Source of the DNA: Scalesia atractyloides
Taxonomy: Eukaryota; Streptophyta; Magnoliopsida; Asterales; Asteraceae
DNA: 64,000 nt
Direction: 5' to 3'
Assembly: GCA_947069175.1 (NCBI GenBank)
Contig: CAMTDV010000013.1
Coordinates: 11,976,501-12,040,500, forward strand
Part shown: one piece after another, positions 23,331 through 35,785 of the stretch
How the letters are laid out: every line of letters starts with the position of its first letter
How positions within the stretch are numbered: position 1 is the first letter of the stretch
Notes under the pieces: model-generated
Databases searched by the model: none
Told to the model about the DNA's origin: nothing
The model's input: only the letters and a program-made list of their open reading frames with translations
Program-made: the position numbers and the translations under genes

Positions 23331-24428
23331 CATATACTCTGGCCGGTTCGATCCGAAAAAGAGACATATTTTTTTAATTAAACTTTTGATCATTTTTCTC
23401 ATAAAAACTATAATCAGATATAATCAAATAATCTCTTTTTAATAAAATAGTAATAAATACAATAAAATTATCTAAAATATCTAATATAAATGTGTAAGCA
23501 TTTGATTAATCAAAAATACTAATTTTAACTCAAAATAATTATATACTTAACAAATTTATTACGTGAATATTTTGGTTAGCCTTTCTCGTTGTTTGGTATC
23601 TCAAATGTTTAATCGTGTGCAATCTTCATCTTCATAAAACGCACCCACTATGAGTGAATTCCTACAACTTCCCCTTTTTATTCATGTTTTTGGGGTGTAT
23701 CATGTGTCGTTTTGTTTATATCACTTATTCAAATCTCGTGCTATTACCATTATATGACCTAACGTGCTATGTGATTTTTGTTTATTGTTATTCGTGGTGA
23801 CATTTTTCTCATTTCAGTCAAGCTCACACATTAGGCTCATTTGTTCCCTGTTACATACGGGTAGAGCGTCGCGTTGCCTAATTAGATCGGCTCCGTTTGA
23901 TTGAGCCTTGATCTCACAGCACATCGCTTATCGTGCTCACATGTACATTGCTAGATGATTGTGTGGTTTGTGGTTTAAATTACATATACGTTGCTCATAT
24001 TTGGATAATGCACATTTTATTAAAATAATAAACATACCATTTTACCTAATGATTAAACGGGATTCACTCGCCAACTTATGTTGACCCAAACTTTATTTTT
24101 ACACATGATACAGGTGAACAGGTATGAAGCATGGATCTTAGAACTTGGGCCTTAGAAGAAAATAAAACGTTACTAGCAAGCTTTATTTGAATATTTTGTG
24201 ATTGTATGAATTATGTGTTGATTGAAATGTTATGTTTTCAAATTGAAAAATTGAATATGAAACTCTTATAATAGTAAATGTCATGAGCTTGATGAAAACC
24301 CAATCATGCCTGGACTACCATATCCGCTGCGTGTAAGGGTGTGACAGATCATGTAAACAAACTTAAAACTCCACAAATTGTCAAAACACACCACAAACTG
24401 TTTAAAACGCCAAATAACTTCAAAAAAA

Positions 24429-24996
24429 TTGGCTCAGGTTATTGCATGGAGGTTTGAGAGATCGGAGAGACGTTTCGTCCTAAAGTTCTCTGATAGGAGA
24501 AGGGTGAAGGTCAAAACCATCAAGGCAATACTTAGTATGGATGAAGACATTCAGAGGGATATTCTGGCCCTTGGGGTTCCAAGGGCCAACGATTGTGAAA
24601 TGACTCAAACGGTAATAAGAATATTGAAAAGAAAATTTCCAGCAGATGATGATGATGACGACATTACTCATCTACCAACAGTTACCGGTTAGAGTTTGGA
24701 TGAACCATCAAGAACGGTGAACGTGACTTATCAAGACGGGGTGGATTATTCATTGACGATGGACAAAGTGCTAATACAGATAAACTACACCTTCTTCAAC
24801 AACTCTGTGATTTAGCACCTTCGAAAGATGTAACATCTAGGGTTGTGATGATATTTAAATATAGGATGCGAAAAAAGCTAACGAGATTATGGCGTTATAC
24901 GCCAATGAAATAGATAATGATGACGAGTCTCAAGAAAGTGATTACCAAAGTGATGGGTACATCTCTGATGTAATACCATCCACAGAAGACTATTAA
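24429..24996 (+). pseudogene. Unknown small protein, tandem copy 3
   Basis: The expected start codon, aligned to the ATG of copies 1 and 2, is TTG at 24429. The protein then reads LAQVIAWRFERSERRFVLKF, RRRVKVKTIKAIL, DIQRDILALGVP and a run of Asp (DDDDDD), to a stop at about 24690. The later part is broken by frame changes but ends in YQSDGYISDVIPSTEDY with a stop at 24994-24996. Size and layout match copy 1 (basic N-terminus, acidic C-terminus). The family is unknown to me. Solo LTR A lies 80 bp upstream, between this gene and its leader. Confidence 0.5.
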
Positions 24997-25474
24997 GTTA
25001 CTTTGATTTCATCTTAGTTGTAATGTTTTGAATTATTAATGAAATATAATGAATTTAGGAACGCCAAGCTATTTACCTTTATAAGATATAAGAGATTAAT
25101 TCAACTGGACAGATCTACAAATGAAGTGTCTGCTGAAAGGTCAGAAGGTGAAAACGCCATAATGAACAAACCATTAGTTTAATGATAAACAATAATAATA
25201 ACATATTTACTGTAACCCTGATACATTTTAAATAAAACGCCATAATTCAGATATGCGTAACAAGGTGTAAAACGTCATTGGTAAGTTCTAAATAACGACA
25301 ATTTTCAAAAAAAATCCTTTGAAAAAAAACGCCAAAGAAACAATAATAAAGAACAACTATCTGATGGACTTTTTTTTAAAATGAAGTATAACATCATCTA
25401 TTAAGCGGACTTGAACAATGACAATCGTACCCCGCAATCATTTAGCGCCCTCTGACACGTATTCGACCAGGATC
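24997..25474. other. 3' flank of unit 3
   Basis: AT-rich DNA with scattered AAAACGCCA motifs (25150, 25228, 25326), leading to the right terminal inverted repeat. No gene seen. Confidence 0.5.
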
Positions 25475-25799
25475 TGTTCTCACCGTTTTTACACTTCCAA
25501 TCGTTTTCTCCTGATCTCGTTTCTATATATAATAAACGGGGGCTTAGCATGAAAGTTTTCTAACAAACCAAACTCAAGCTTAGAAATATAGAATGAACGA
25601 GCATATATTAAATTGTATTTTCTTTTTTTTTCAGTTACAAGTCTAATACTATAGATAATATACGCATTTAACCCATTTAGTTATCATTTGATTTGATTTG
25701 ATTTTTGTTGATAACTTGTGTTCGCTAACTTAAAAAAATATGCAGTTATGTTGTATTTTAAATAAAATATTTTTTTTGGTGTCTTAATTTTTTTCCCAA

Positions 25800-26660
25800 A
25801 GAGACACCACCCAAACAACATCTGTACTGGCATCACTATTATCAGAACTAGTATCGATATTAATGTTTATGGTTTTCGATCAATGTAAATTATGTGTGGA
25901 TATCCTTTTAGGCATATCATAGCTATATTTTTTGAGTTACATAAGGCAACTTTTATGTAATGAAACCATTGTAAATAAACTTTTTTTATTTTATAATACA
26001 CATTATCTTTACTGAACGGAACAGAACATATACCTCCCGATCAACATTGGTACTAGTATTCATTTTTATGGTTTTTGGTTGTGATATAAATCGGTTTCAG
26101 TATATTTCTGGATATTTCCTTAGTGGTACTACCGTAAGGTATTGTAACTAGAAACTTTATGTCTATAACTTTTATATGATTAAGTTTGATACTATTTTTA
26201 GTTGTATTTTATATTTTGTGCAATGCCAAATACCCACAACATCATGCGGGAGATTTCACCAGTGTTGATACCATATTGATGCCATAATGAACCAAATCAA
26301 TACTGATATCGGCATTACCACATTTAGTACTCGATCAATATAAAACATGTTTCAGTATACTTTGGTGCATATTAGGATTTATTTTTTGGGATTTCTATTT
26401 CAGTTGGCATACCCTAATGAACCATTACTGTCTAAATTCTTGCCATGTCATTTAAAACTAAAGGTCAATATTTTTGGATTGATGTAAAAATATGTAGATA
26501 TTAGTACTGTGACAAACCAAACCGATACCGGCATCAGGACAAGCACCGGAATTCATTTTTATGATTTTTTATTAATGTAAAACACGTGTCGATATCCTTT
26601 TGGACATATCACGACTTTATTTTTTGGGTTTTCTCTATCAGTTGCTATACCGAGTGCCGT
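25800..26660. repeat. Degenerate tandem repeat array
   Basis: Four or five diverged copies of a block like TTCATTTTTATGGTTTTTG, AATGTAAAACATGTGTCGAT and a TTATTTTTTGGG block, with words such as ACCGATACCGGCATCAG between them. Spacing is irregular, roughly 100-250 bp. The stretch 25530-28000 has no gene that I can support. Confidence 0.4.
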
Positions 26661-27819
26661 TATTATAACGACCCGAGCTGATAACGACTGAATTCTCCAA
26701 ACAAACCAAACTAAACTCATACCAACAATGAGTTTTTGTCGCATCACATGAGAGAATCCCACTAGTTTGTAGTTAAAAACGATAAAGGGTAAAAGAAATT
26801 ACTCTTTAAAATATTACAAATCTAAATACATTAGCATATGTTGATGCTCAATAACATTAAACTCACCGATGTAAAGTCCATTTGATTTTTCTTTCTGACA
26901 TGAACATTCTTATGGTTCATTTTGATTTTTGTAAGCACTACTGTACTTAACAAGAAAAAGGATAAGGGATTAATTTGATGTTGAAAAAAAGGCTTAGCTT
27001 TCTCAAACGGAAACTCGTTTGATTTTAGAAAGGATTAATTAAGTGTCAAAGTCGGTCCATATATACGATCGATATACTTATTATTGTCTTAATTAATTAA
27101 TTTTTTAGATTTAACAATTTTGTTCATTAAGTTTTCAGTTTTTGAAAATTATAAAAATACATGAAGTCTTATGAATATTGAAAAGTTGAAAATGAAGTTG
27201 GGAAAAGGGAACCTGAAACCTTACGAGTGACGACATTCTTTTGTTATACTTTACTTTTTTATCATGACTTTTTGCTTAATATGAGTTATATATGCAAAAG
27301 TGAGAAAACTAAAAATAAATATGAAGGTTTTGTACTTTTATAACATAATTTATGTATGAGTGCATAAATGTAAGTATACATATGCATGCATGCTCATTGA
27401 CATTCACATATGAGATAATTAGCAATGACAAGGATATTTTATCAATCAAAATAAAGTTTTGAAAATAATACAAAATCATTTACAGGTAAAAAAAACGTTC
27501 TAAATAGCTTTTTAAATCATGTTTGGCTCACTTTTGGATTGAACTATTCTAAGACAAAAAGAAATTATAAAGAACGAAAATGAATTCTCTATGAAAGACT
27601 AAGTTCTAACTATACATGTTAATCATTTTTTTGTCTTTAAAGGTAAATTTAAAATACTAAAATGACGTTGACAATATTTTTGAGTTATATGACTAACAGT
27701 CAAATTAAAAGGAATGGTAAAAAGGAGGAAAGATTTATAGAAAGTCATATATATAATATTAAACGAAATGTACCACTAGAGTGTACTTATTTTTTTAACG
27801 ACAAATTTGAATCATTAAC

Positions 27820-28010
27820 GGATCACTAGAGTATTATCGTGTCACCAGCAGATTATCTGGTCGTATCCATCTCCACTAGGCATAACGCCTATACACAAAT
27901 TTAGGAGGAATCCCATAAATATGGGAAAACCCCTTATGCGAATCAAACCTAGGACCTATTGGTCCCAAAGACTTACCTCACCGCCAAAATGTCACCACGG
28001 TATAAAGCCA
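27820..28010 (-). mobile_element. SINE-like element
   Basis: On the minus strand, ACCGTGGTGACATTTTGGCG and GGTGAGGTAAGTC resemble an A-box region, and CCTAGGTTTGATTCGCA about 30 bp later resembles a B box (GGTTTGATTC). This is followed by a GGGGTTTTCCCATATTTATG body, as in plant tRNA-derived SINEs. The ends and target duplications are not resolved. Confidence 0.45.
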
Positions 28011-28246
28011 TGGCCAAACGAACTGTACTTATTATTCAAATACTATAAATAAGCAAGACTTTGTTGAATAGAGGTGTTGTAACTCTTGTTTAGGGAAGTT
28101 TTAAAAACAAATAATTCACATTACACTTTTAGCACAAAACGATTTTAATGTTTATTTTGAACCCAAAAGTTTTCATATTTTCCAATTTAAACTTACAACT
28201 TTTTAATTCAATTTTGGTCTCCTATACTTTTCATATTTCGCAAATA

Positions 28247-28400
28247 TTTTGTTTTACGTTTAGTTCTAAATTTTGTGAGTTAACACAACGCAAGGTGCGT
28301 GTGTGGTTCAACGTTTTTATGTTTCGTTTTACGCTTTGTTCTAAATTTTGCAAGTAAACATGGCGCAATGTGCATGTGTGGTTCAACGTTTTTAGTCGTC
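28247..28400. repeat. Two-copy tandem repeat, about 77 bp
   Basis: Both copies contain GTTTTACGnTTnGTTCTAAA and end TGTGTGGTTCAACGTTTTTA. Not coding. Confidence 0.75.
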
Positions 28401-28858
28401 TAATTTTTATCCCATTTGACAGGTTCGTCGCGACATGCGGGTCTTAAATCGTCTTAGTTATTACTTTCTATATTTTACGTTTTGGTCTACTTACTACGCA
28501 TTAACACGTCGCAACTTTAGTGTTGGATGTTGCTGACGTTAGTGTGGCATTGGAGCTATTTATCATAGTTTGACGTCCCCACCGCAACACGAATGTCTTA
28601 ATACTAGTTTAACATTATTTAACACAAAGACATGTATCTATGTGGTAGGTTATTCCACGATCTCTTTAGACATGTCAGTTGCATTTAGTCTGGAAAATAA
28701 ACTATTAACAAGTCAAAAGACGACTTTTATGGATGATAATTTGGAACTGTTGGAATGGTCAACTTAATAATGTTAATGAATAATGATTGAAGATGTGACA
28801 AATGCATCCAAAACCTAGGTGATGGATAAACTCAAAACTCAATATATTTGGGACGGAT

Positions 28859-29527
28859 AGGGCTGTATATGAATCGGACAAACACGAACGTGGCCTTGTT
28901 CGTGTTTTATCATAATAGAATGAGCTTGTTCATGAATTGTTCACGAACGGTTACCAAACGAGATTTCTTATTCGTGTTCGAGTATTAAGGAAAAACGTAT
29001 TCATAAACACTTATCAAATGCAATGAACTCAAACAAATGTTCATTAACATCATGAACATCAATGAACACAAACAACATATATTCACTTTAGAATAAAATA
29101 TGCATAATTCATCACAAAGATTACCTCCACCAAAAAAATAAATAAGCACTTAACATAATTATCCAAACCCAGTTTAAATAACTATCATAAACATGATTTA
29201 CAAATTTAATAAGTTTGTCAAGCTTTAACACAAAGTGAAATTGAAGTAGTTAAATAAGATATGTGTGAAATATAGTATAACTAGGGTTTCAATTTTTTAA
29301 AAGCTAAAAAAAATAAAACAAAAATACAAGATATAAAATCTTTAAATGAACGAACACAAATGAACATAAATACGCACATTACCAAACATTCACGAACATG
29401 TCGAACGAATGCAACCTCTGTTTATATTCGTTCGTTTAACATAATGAACAAAATTTCTTATTCATGTTAAACGAACTTCCTGACGAACAGTTCACAAACT
29501 ATTAATGTTCGGTTCATTTACAGCCCT
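28859..29527. mobile_element. hAT-type MITE
   Basis: The left end is AGGGCTGTATATGAATCGGA and the right end in reverse is AGGGCTGTAAATGAACCGAA. The interior has many GAACGAAC/GTTCGTTC words. The flanks GGGACGGA and AAGACGGT share GACGG, which fits a decayed 8-bp target duplication. About 670 bp and no transposase. AGGGCTGTAAATGAACCG is a terminus I associate with non-autonomous hAT elements. Confidence 0.75.
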
Positions 29528-29891
29528 AAAGACGGTAATAAGACGGGCATTCGGGTATAAGATTGATTCTAAAAAAATTCATATATATGATATGGGTATG
29601 GTTTTAAGTGTACCCGATTACCAAAAATATACATATTATATAACATAAATATTATTTCTTGTTTTTTTATCCTTGGGTAATTGAGTAGTCTACCGGTTTT
29701 ATAATTTTTTTTATTTCTAGTTCATTGGGAAATAAAATTATATAAAAATAAAGCTAGTACGAAATGTAAGTGAAATTTCTAATGAGTCATTTTTAACAAA
29801 CTAACGAATATAAATACATATGCCCATGATTATTCCGGATATCTTACGAGTAATAAATAATCCAATTTGAAATATGATTTTACATTCAGGT

Positions 29892-30008
29892 ATAAAAGTG
29901 TAATTACAATATCAATTACACACTATCTTCCCTATATCTAGTGGGTTTGGTAAAAGTGCGATTACAACATCAATTACACAATATCTTCCCTACATCTAGT
30001 GGGTTTGG
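29892..30008. repeat. Two-copy tandem repeat, about 58 bp
   Basis: Two near-identical copies ending CATCTAGTGGGTTTGG or TATCTAGTGGGTTTGG, each with ATCAATTACACAATATCTTC-like sequence. Confidence 0.8.
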
Positions 30009-30199
30009 GACCAAAGTTTTTGTTGTTTAGGGGTAGATGCCCCCATTAGTGGGAAAGTGGAATTTATTCCAAAGGCCCTTAGTGTCGTTGTCAACAATGT
30101 GTTATTGGATAGATTTATGATTACTAGAAGAGTAAATAACCATCTTTTAATTTGTGTAATTACAAGGTTTTAAGTGTTTATTATTATAAAACATGGTTA

Positions 30200-31119
30200 C
30201 TTTGAGTGTGATTTGGGGCGCAAGAACAAGCCAGTCTAGCGCAACCTTGCGCCAGTTCTGGCGCAATACAGATGGCATCAGCCAGAGGGTGCAACCTTGT
30301 GCCTTGGAGGCACATCCTTGGGCCTGACATTAGATAAGCATGTGAAAATTCAGGATTTCGCTATATTTAAAGATATCTTCAACCCCAAACGCAAAAACCC
30401 TCAACCCTAATCGTTTTTGGCCTCCTTCAGACGCAAATTCAAGTTCCCAAGCTCAATTTTCATCAATCTTTCATGCAAAAAAGATCCAAGACAACACTAG
30501 AAGATTCAATCATGATGATGAGAGGCTAAAATCTCTTTGTGACTTCCTCCAGACGGATGACTCGTATTGGTTTTACACTTTGTTTGGTTAGTTATCTTTT
30601 GCATCTGATTTTGTTCTTACAAAAATTTATGAATCGGATTGATGTATTAGTTAATTGAAGCAATTTATCTATGTTTGAGTTCTTTCTTTACAATTGCGTT
30701 TGGTTGATGATAAAACCTAGAAACGGGTCGGGTGACTAAAGAGGGTTGACTTGGATAGGTAGATTGGGTAATGGAATTCTATGGTTTGTTGACAAAAACT
30801 ATTTTGATTGCCATGTTAACTAATTTCCAATACTATGTCTATATAGTGTGCAAATAACTATTAATCTCGTGTAAACCTAGAAGCTGAAACTTAGAGAGGT
30901 TACGTTTACTAAAATCTGATCATTTTTCTTATAATTACTTTTACAAATTTCTTCAAATCAATCAAAACTCCCAAAACAAAATTAGTAGTTAATTAATTTG
31001 ATAATTTAGCTTAACACTAACCACATATTCCCCGTGAAGACGACCTTACTTACCCCTACTCGTATAGGTATTTAAATAAAAAAATACTTGTTTTTTTATC
31101 AGCCCATGATTGTACGTCA
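30200..31119 (+). repeat. 5' LTR (3' part) of an Athila-like gypsy element
   Basis: This is the non-coding block before a clear primer binding site. It carries GC-rich words (GGCGCAAGAAC, CTTGCGCCAG) and ends GTACGTCA three bases before the PBS. The left boundary is not resolved; no second LTR is seen in the window. Confidence 0.5.
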
Positions 31120-31122
31120 AAA

Positions 31123-31138
31123 TGGCGCCGTTGCCGGG
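31123..31138 (+). other. Primer binding site, tRNA-Asp type
   Basis: TGGCGCCGTTGCCGGG is the PBS typical of Athila/Tat gypsy elements, complementary to the 3' part of tRNA-Asp. Confidence 0.85.
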
Positions 31139-31295
31139 AATTAGTGTGCTTAGTGTTTGTTTAGATTAGTTGTTTTTCTTGTTTTCTAAAAACTAAAAAC
31201 TATTTTTCTTTCTATTTCATTTTATTTATTTTTTGGTAGTTTGATATTACGCTCGGGTGTCTTGTTTGTGCATGTACATGTGAATTTTTCGAATC

Positions 31296-31643
31296 ATGGA
31301 TAGAGCTTATCAGCCCGAGTTTAATGAATTTGAGGATGTTGAATTCTCACAACACAGCCAACCAGTGCCACAACAAATGACCTTTCGAAATAGACAATCG
31401 CCGTCTCAAAACCGATATGCCAGATATAATCTAGATGAAGAGTATGGGTATCATGATCAGTTTGGATGTGATGAGTTTAATGATTTTGTGCCTACACCAC
31501 AACAATTTACTTAAAGAGGTCAGAATCGGGTGAGTTTTGGTCAACAAAGGTACAATGATGCTCAACAGAATAGTTATGGAATTTCTTTCGAGGTATCAAA
31601 TCAGAATCACCAGCAAGGAAATCAAGGGAATTATCAACAGGGA
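31296..31643 (+). pseudogene. Athila-like gag, N-terminal part
   Basis: It starts MDRAYQPEFNEFEDVEFSQH at 31296, 158 bp after the PBS. The frame is Gln/Asn/Tyr-rich, meets a stop at 31512, and continues in the same style (RGQNRVSFGQQRYNDAQQNS, then NQGNYQQG). At 31644 it is cut by a minus-strand LTR. The missing part resumes at about 40203. Confidence 0.6.
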
Positions 31644-31969
31644 TGTTACAACCATTGGATTCTACAACATTTAAACCCGGAAGCGCGTTGAGGGCGATAT
31701 GGAGTGTGTTCGTTCCAAGTGTAGCGTGATCATCTAGATTTGAGTTTTACCTATATCATAACAATGAGAATTATTATCATTTACATAACAATACATCATA
31801 CTAACATAGATTCTAACTTCTAACAAACATGATAACCAAACATCAGTTACATATTATTTCATCATACTATCTTCCACAAACACAATATGTAATCATTTAT
31901 CTTATACACATACTAGACTTCTTTAACATTCTTCCTTGATTTCATTATATGACTTTCACTTATTTCACC

Positions 31970-32175
31970 CGTTTGCAATGGGTCACTTACATGACCATTC
32001 TCAACATATCATTCTAGTTTGTTGACCCGTTCATAACGGATCATTCACATAACCATTCCTTAGCATCACATTCTAGTTTATTGACTAGTTCATAACGGAT
32101 CTTTCACATAGTCATTCCTTAACAGGGCATTCTAGTTTGTTGACCCGTTCATAACGGGTCAATTACATGACCAAT
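31970..32175. repeat. Tandem repeat in outer LTR F, about 63 bp
   Basis: Three to four copies of a unit holding TTCTAGTTTGTTGACCCGTT, CATAACGGGTC or GGATC, and TCACATnACCATTCCTTA. Confidence 0.8.
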
Positions 32176-33963
32176 ACTACAAATATATAACAAGGAGTAT
32201 TACTACTACTACTACTAGAACTTAAATCGTACAAGTAGCGTACCTCGATCTTGAACGCCTTGTGCTTTCTTGTTGCTCAGGCCTTCTTCTTTCACACCTA
32301 AATTTCACAATTAACATGCCTTTAATCTCATGTTTTTATCTCATACTTTTCTTAACATAACACATCATTAATTTCTCACATTCTTGACATTAATCGTTTA
32401 GCATTATAATCAGTTAAGACCATTGAAATCATATAAAAATCTCTATTCTTAGCATTTCATCAAACACCTTGTGTGCATACTTAAATCAAAGCATAATATA
32501 CAAGTTTTTTATGCACATTCTTCCTAATTCATAACATGGATGATTATAATCAATCAATTTCATAAAATCATCATCCCACATCAATTTATCTAACATTACT
32601 CCATCATATATGTGACAACTGTCACTTTTGGATAATTTTTGTACAATTAAACAGTAAAGTATGCGATATAAATATGTGTTTCGAAATGACTAAACTACTT
32701 GAATTGCATGACATCAATCTAGAAAGTGCATCGAATATGTTATATGATGCATATTATTTGTTTATTGGTTACCATTTAAAAACTGCCTAAAACAGTGCAT
32801 CGAAAACGACTAGTAGACTAGCTGCAGCAGCACAGTGTCGGTACGCAGTTAAACTGCAGATTTAGGACTTAGATGAGAGTCCAATGCAAACTGTATATTA
32901 AACCCCATGTGGGAAAGCAAGGATTAATGCTAACACTTTCCAAAAACAATGGATGCACTGAAAACTGCCGGAACTATACACTAAACAACAATTCAGCAAA
33001 ATCCAGCAAATACAAGCTTGATTAATATGCAAAATTATTGTTAAACATCCTGCATTTCTTAAAAGACATTGAAAGTATTGTTTGGCGCAATAACATATCA
33101 TAGCACATAAGTCTTGAAAGTTAACGTTTTAACGAACCGGCAACGAAACGAACACCCGGACACAATCTGAAACATCATATGAACTAGTTAACGATATTTT
33201 TACATCATATAACTAGTTAAAATCATTAAACACATTGTTTTGATTTAAAATCCCTAAATTCCATACAAGTTGCTTAAACTCCCGTTTGAGGACCTGTTAA
33301 CGAACCGAACAACCGTTAAGCAACTGAACACGAACTAGACATAAAATATAAACTAGTTTATGTTATTTAACAATATTAAACTAGTGTATAACATCTTGTA
33401 TCTCAAAATGCATCAAAAACCCCTAATCCATCAAAACCCCCTAACTAAGACCCCTAATCCTAACTAACTCCCTAACTAAGAGACTAACCAAGTTAGTCCC
33501 ATAACAACAAGCATGGGATGACCACATGAGGAGCCCCCCTTGACTCCAACAATCTTGTCCCTTAATCATCAACATGTTGGGAGTAAGTTGGTATTACATG
33601 AGGGATCTTGTGTTATTAGTAAGTATAAAGCAAGACCATGCAACATAACCTCACTTATCCTTATCACAAAATCCCAAACACATCTCTTTCTTCTTCCTTG
33701 CCTACCTCACGGCCATATCCATAACCACTACACCTCCATTTTCAAGTCCAAATCAAGGTGTTCTAAGGTGATCCTTGTAACATTTGTCAAAAACGGGTTT
33801 CCAAAACCCGCATCGTTATGTAATCGGATATCAAGTTATAAATGTTCGTTGCCTAATTATGCTTATTTTGATTTTTAATGATACATAATTAATAAACAAA
33901 CTAAGCTATAAAAATTATATTTGATAAAAAGTGAAAACAAAATAAATAAAAAAAGAAATGTTG

Positions 33964-34045
33964 CTGCCGGGACTCGAACCCGGGTCAGCCAGAACTGAAA
34001 TCCAAAGACTTAACACACACACACATCATCACTCCGCCACTTGTT
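33964..34045 (-). other. tRNA-like module B0 (reverse)
   Basis: The minus strand reads CAAGTGGCGGAGTGATGATG (A-box-like), then GACCCGGGTTCGAGTCCCGG with a perfect B box (GGTTCGAGTCC). The anticodon region carries a GT repeat. Confidence 0.55.
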
Positions 34046-34887
34046 GTTTTCTGTCAACTTAGGGAAACAAATAACTCTTATATACAAACCGAGTTTAAAC
34101 CGGTTGCGCCATCTGAGAAACCGAAATCGGTAATTCAACCGTCTAATCGTTTGATTAATCGCACATTCATATTTATAACCGATGCACCGACGATTTTTAA
34201 TCAATTCAGATTGAATGAACATCAATTTTCATCATCATCGGTTTTTTATAACCGAAAATATTCAAAGTCCAATTTACTTCAATCAAAACCCTTCTCGCGA
34301 CTCAGAGACATCATACAACCCTTCCATTTCACTTTCATCATACTTTCAGTCCATCTGAACGCTTAAATCAACTCGCCGGAAATTTCTGCAAGGTTCGCCG
34401 GAAAACCGTATTTGTCCTCAAATCGGTAAGTTCTTCAATACCATCGTAGTCTAACAGTTGTTAAGCTGTTTCTAACTCAAATCTTTCACTTGAGATCGAA
34501 TTCAGGCATCGTTATCAGATAATTCCAGTTCGCCGGAGAATTTCTGGAAATAGTTATCTTCGTCTGTGAAACGGTAAGAACCTTCAAACACACTTATAAC
34601 GTTGTTTAGCACTTCAATTTCATGATTAACTAATCAAAACGATTAATCGATTTGCTTAGTTGAAGTTCTTAAAAACAGAGACCGACGCCCTGCCGGAACT
34701 CTGTAATCAATCGTTCACCGGTATATTTTTCCTCTAATTATCATCCCTGTTATCTCTTATCAGTCTGTGTAATGCTTAACAAACGAATTAACAAGATTTA
34801 ATGGTGTAATCTGCTGTCGGTAAAAATCAAACGAAGAAGATGAACTTTGATAATACTATAAGTATAATAAAAATCGATATAATGAAC

Positions 34888-35298
34888 GGGTTAGACACAC
34901 AGTCCAGCGGTTGTGTGCAACAATCACACATACGGCGCGAGTTCGATCCCTGATACACGCACTCTCTATGTAATAAAATGCCTTTTTGTTTAAAACTGAA
35001 CCGGGTTAACTCCGTTAGTTGTTAAGTATAATAAAAACCGAGATATTAACCAGGTTAGACACACAGTCCAGCGGTGGACTGTGTGCAACACTAAGTCGCA
35101 CGTCACGCGTTCGAAACCTGTTACTAGCACCGGTTGAACGAATTAAAATATTTTTGAAATGAAAAGAATTTTGGTTAAATCGAATTAGTATATAAATATA
35201 ATTAAAATCAAGATTATTTCGAGTTAGACACGTAGCTCAGTTGGTAGAGCTGCGTGCACGCGAACGGGAGGTCTCGGGTTCGAGCCTCACCCGGCGCA
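34888..35298 (+). repeat. Three tRNA-like modules, copy B
   Basis: Starts at about 34888, 35053 and 35221 (spacing 165 and 168 bp). B boxes are GAGTTCGATCC, GCGTTCGAAAC and GGGTTCGAGCC. The third has the A box TAGCTCAGTTGG and a 3' CCCGGCGCA. Confidence 0.75.
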
Positions 35299-35785
35299 AA
35301 CAATTTCACTGACCGAACCGGTCAACAGGTCAACAAGTCCACGGTCAACGGTCAACGGTCAACGCAAAATAAACAAATTTTTTTTATATTTTTATTTATT
35401 TAATTTAATTTAAAAATCAATTAAAAATACTTAAAAATAACATTTTTAAAGATAGAAAATAGCCTTAAACTCACAAAAATATATCTAAAAATTCCATTAA
35501 AATCCTTAATAAAATCCACTCATTTACTATATTTTTTCGTTATTATTTAGGTTAGTAATTCTCGTTGTTCAATTCTCCCGACTCGTGCGCATCTCATCAT
35601 CTCCATTCAAACGCACCCAATGTGAGTGAATCTTTACAAATTCCCCGTTTTAATCACATTTTGGGGTGTATCATGTGTCTTGCTATATATTATATTTAAA
35701 TCATTGTCCATACATCATATCATGAACATGTGTATTCAGTTTGTTTCAACTGTTGTGTAGTTATTGTTAGATGCAATTTATTATT

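Larger units (their letters stand above)
22063..24346 (+). mobile_element. Solo LTR A of the tRNA-like-module family
   Basis: It begins TGTAACATCTGGCG and ends AAGGGTGTGACA, as do copies B and C. It holds a possible TATA box (CATAAATA, 22603), one reverse and three forward tRNA-like modules, and the conserved 3' blocks TTTGGGGTGTATCATGTGTC and CACTCGCCAACTTATGTTGA. The flanks TAGAA and GATCA do not match, so the target-site duplication is lost or the copy is rearranged. It sits in unit 3 of the TIR element. No internal retrotransposon sequence is attached. Confidence 0.75.
9782..25529. mobile_element. Large TIR element with three tandem gene units
   Basis: The left 55 bp (9782-9836) and the right 55 bp read in reverse (25529-25475) align without gaps. 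Both begin TATATAG and share AAGTGTnAAAACGGTGAGAACA at the inner end. Subtracting the nested copia element (11375-20969) and solo LTR (22063-24346) leaves about 3.9 kb, made of three diverged tandem units. Each unit has a non-coding leader rich in AAAACGCCA motifs and a small ORF. No transposase is seen, so it is probably non-autonomous. The superfamily is unknown. Confidence 0.6.

Noticed and set aside
22058..24351. Target-site duplication around solo LTR A
   Set aside because: TAGAA and GATCA do not match, unlike the perfect duplications of copies B and C.
9782..25529. Helitron carrying captured genes
   Set aside because: The ends are inverted repeats, and I see no TC start, CTRR end or 3' hairpin.
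33540..33878. 112-codon frame
   Set aside because: Crosses the boundary between outer LTR F and solo LTR B, so it is a chance frame.
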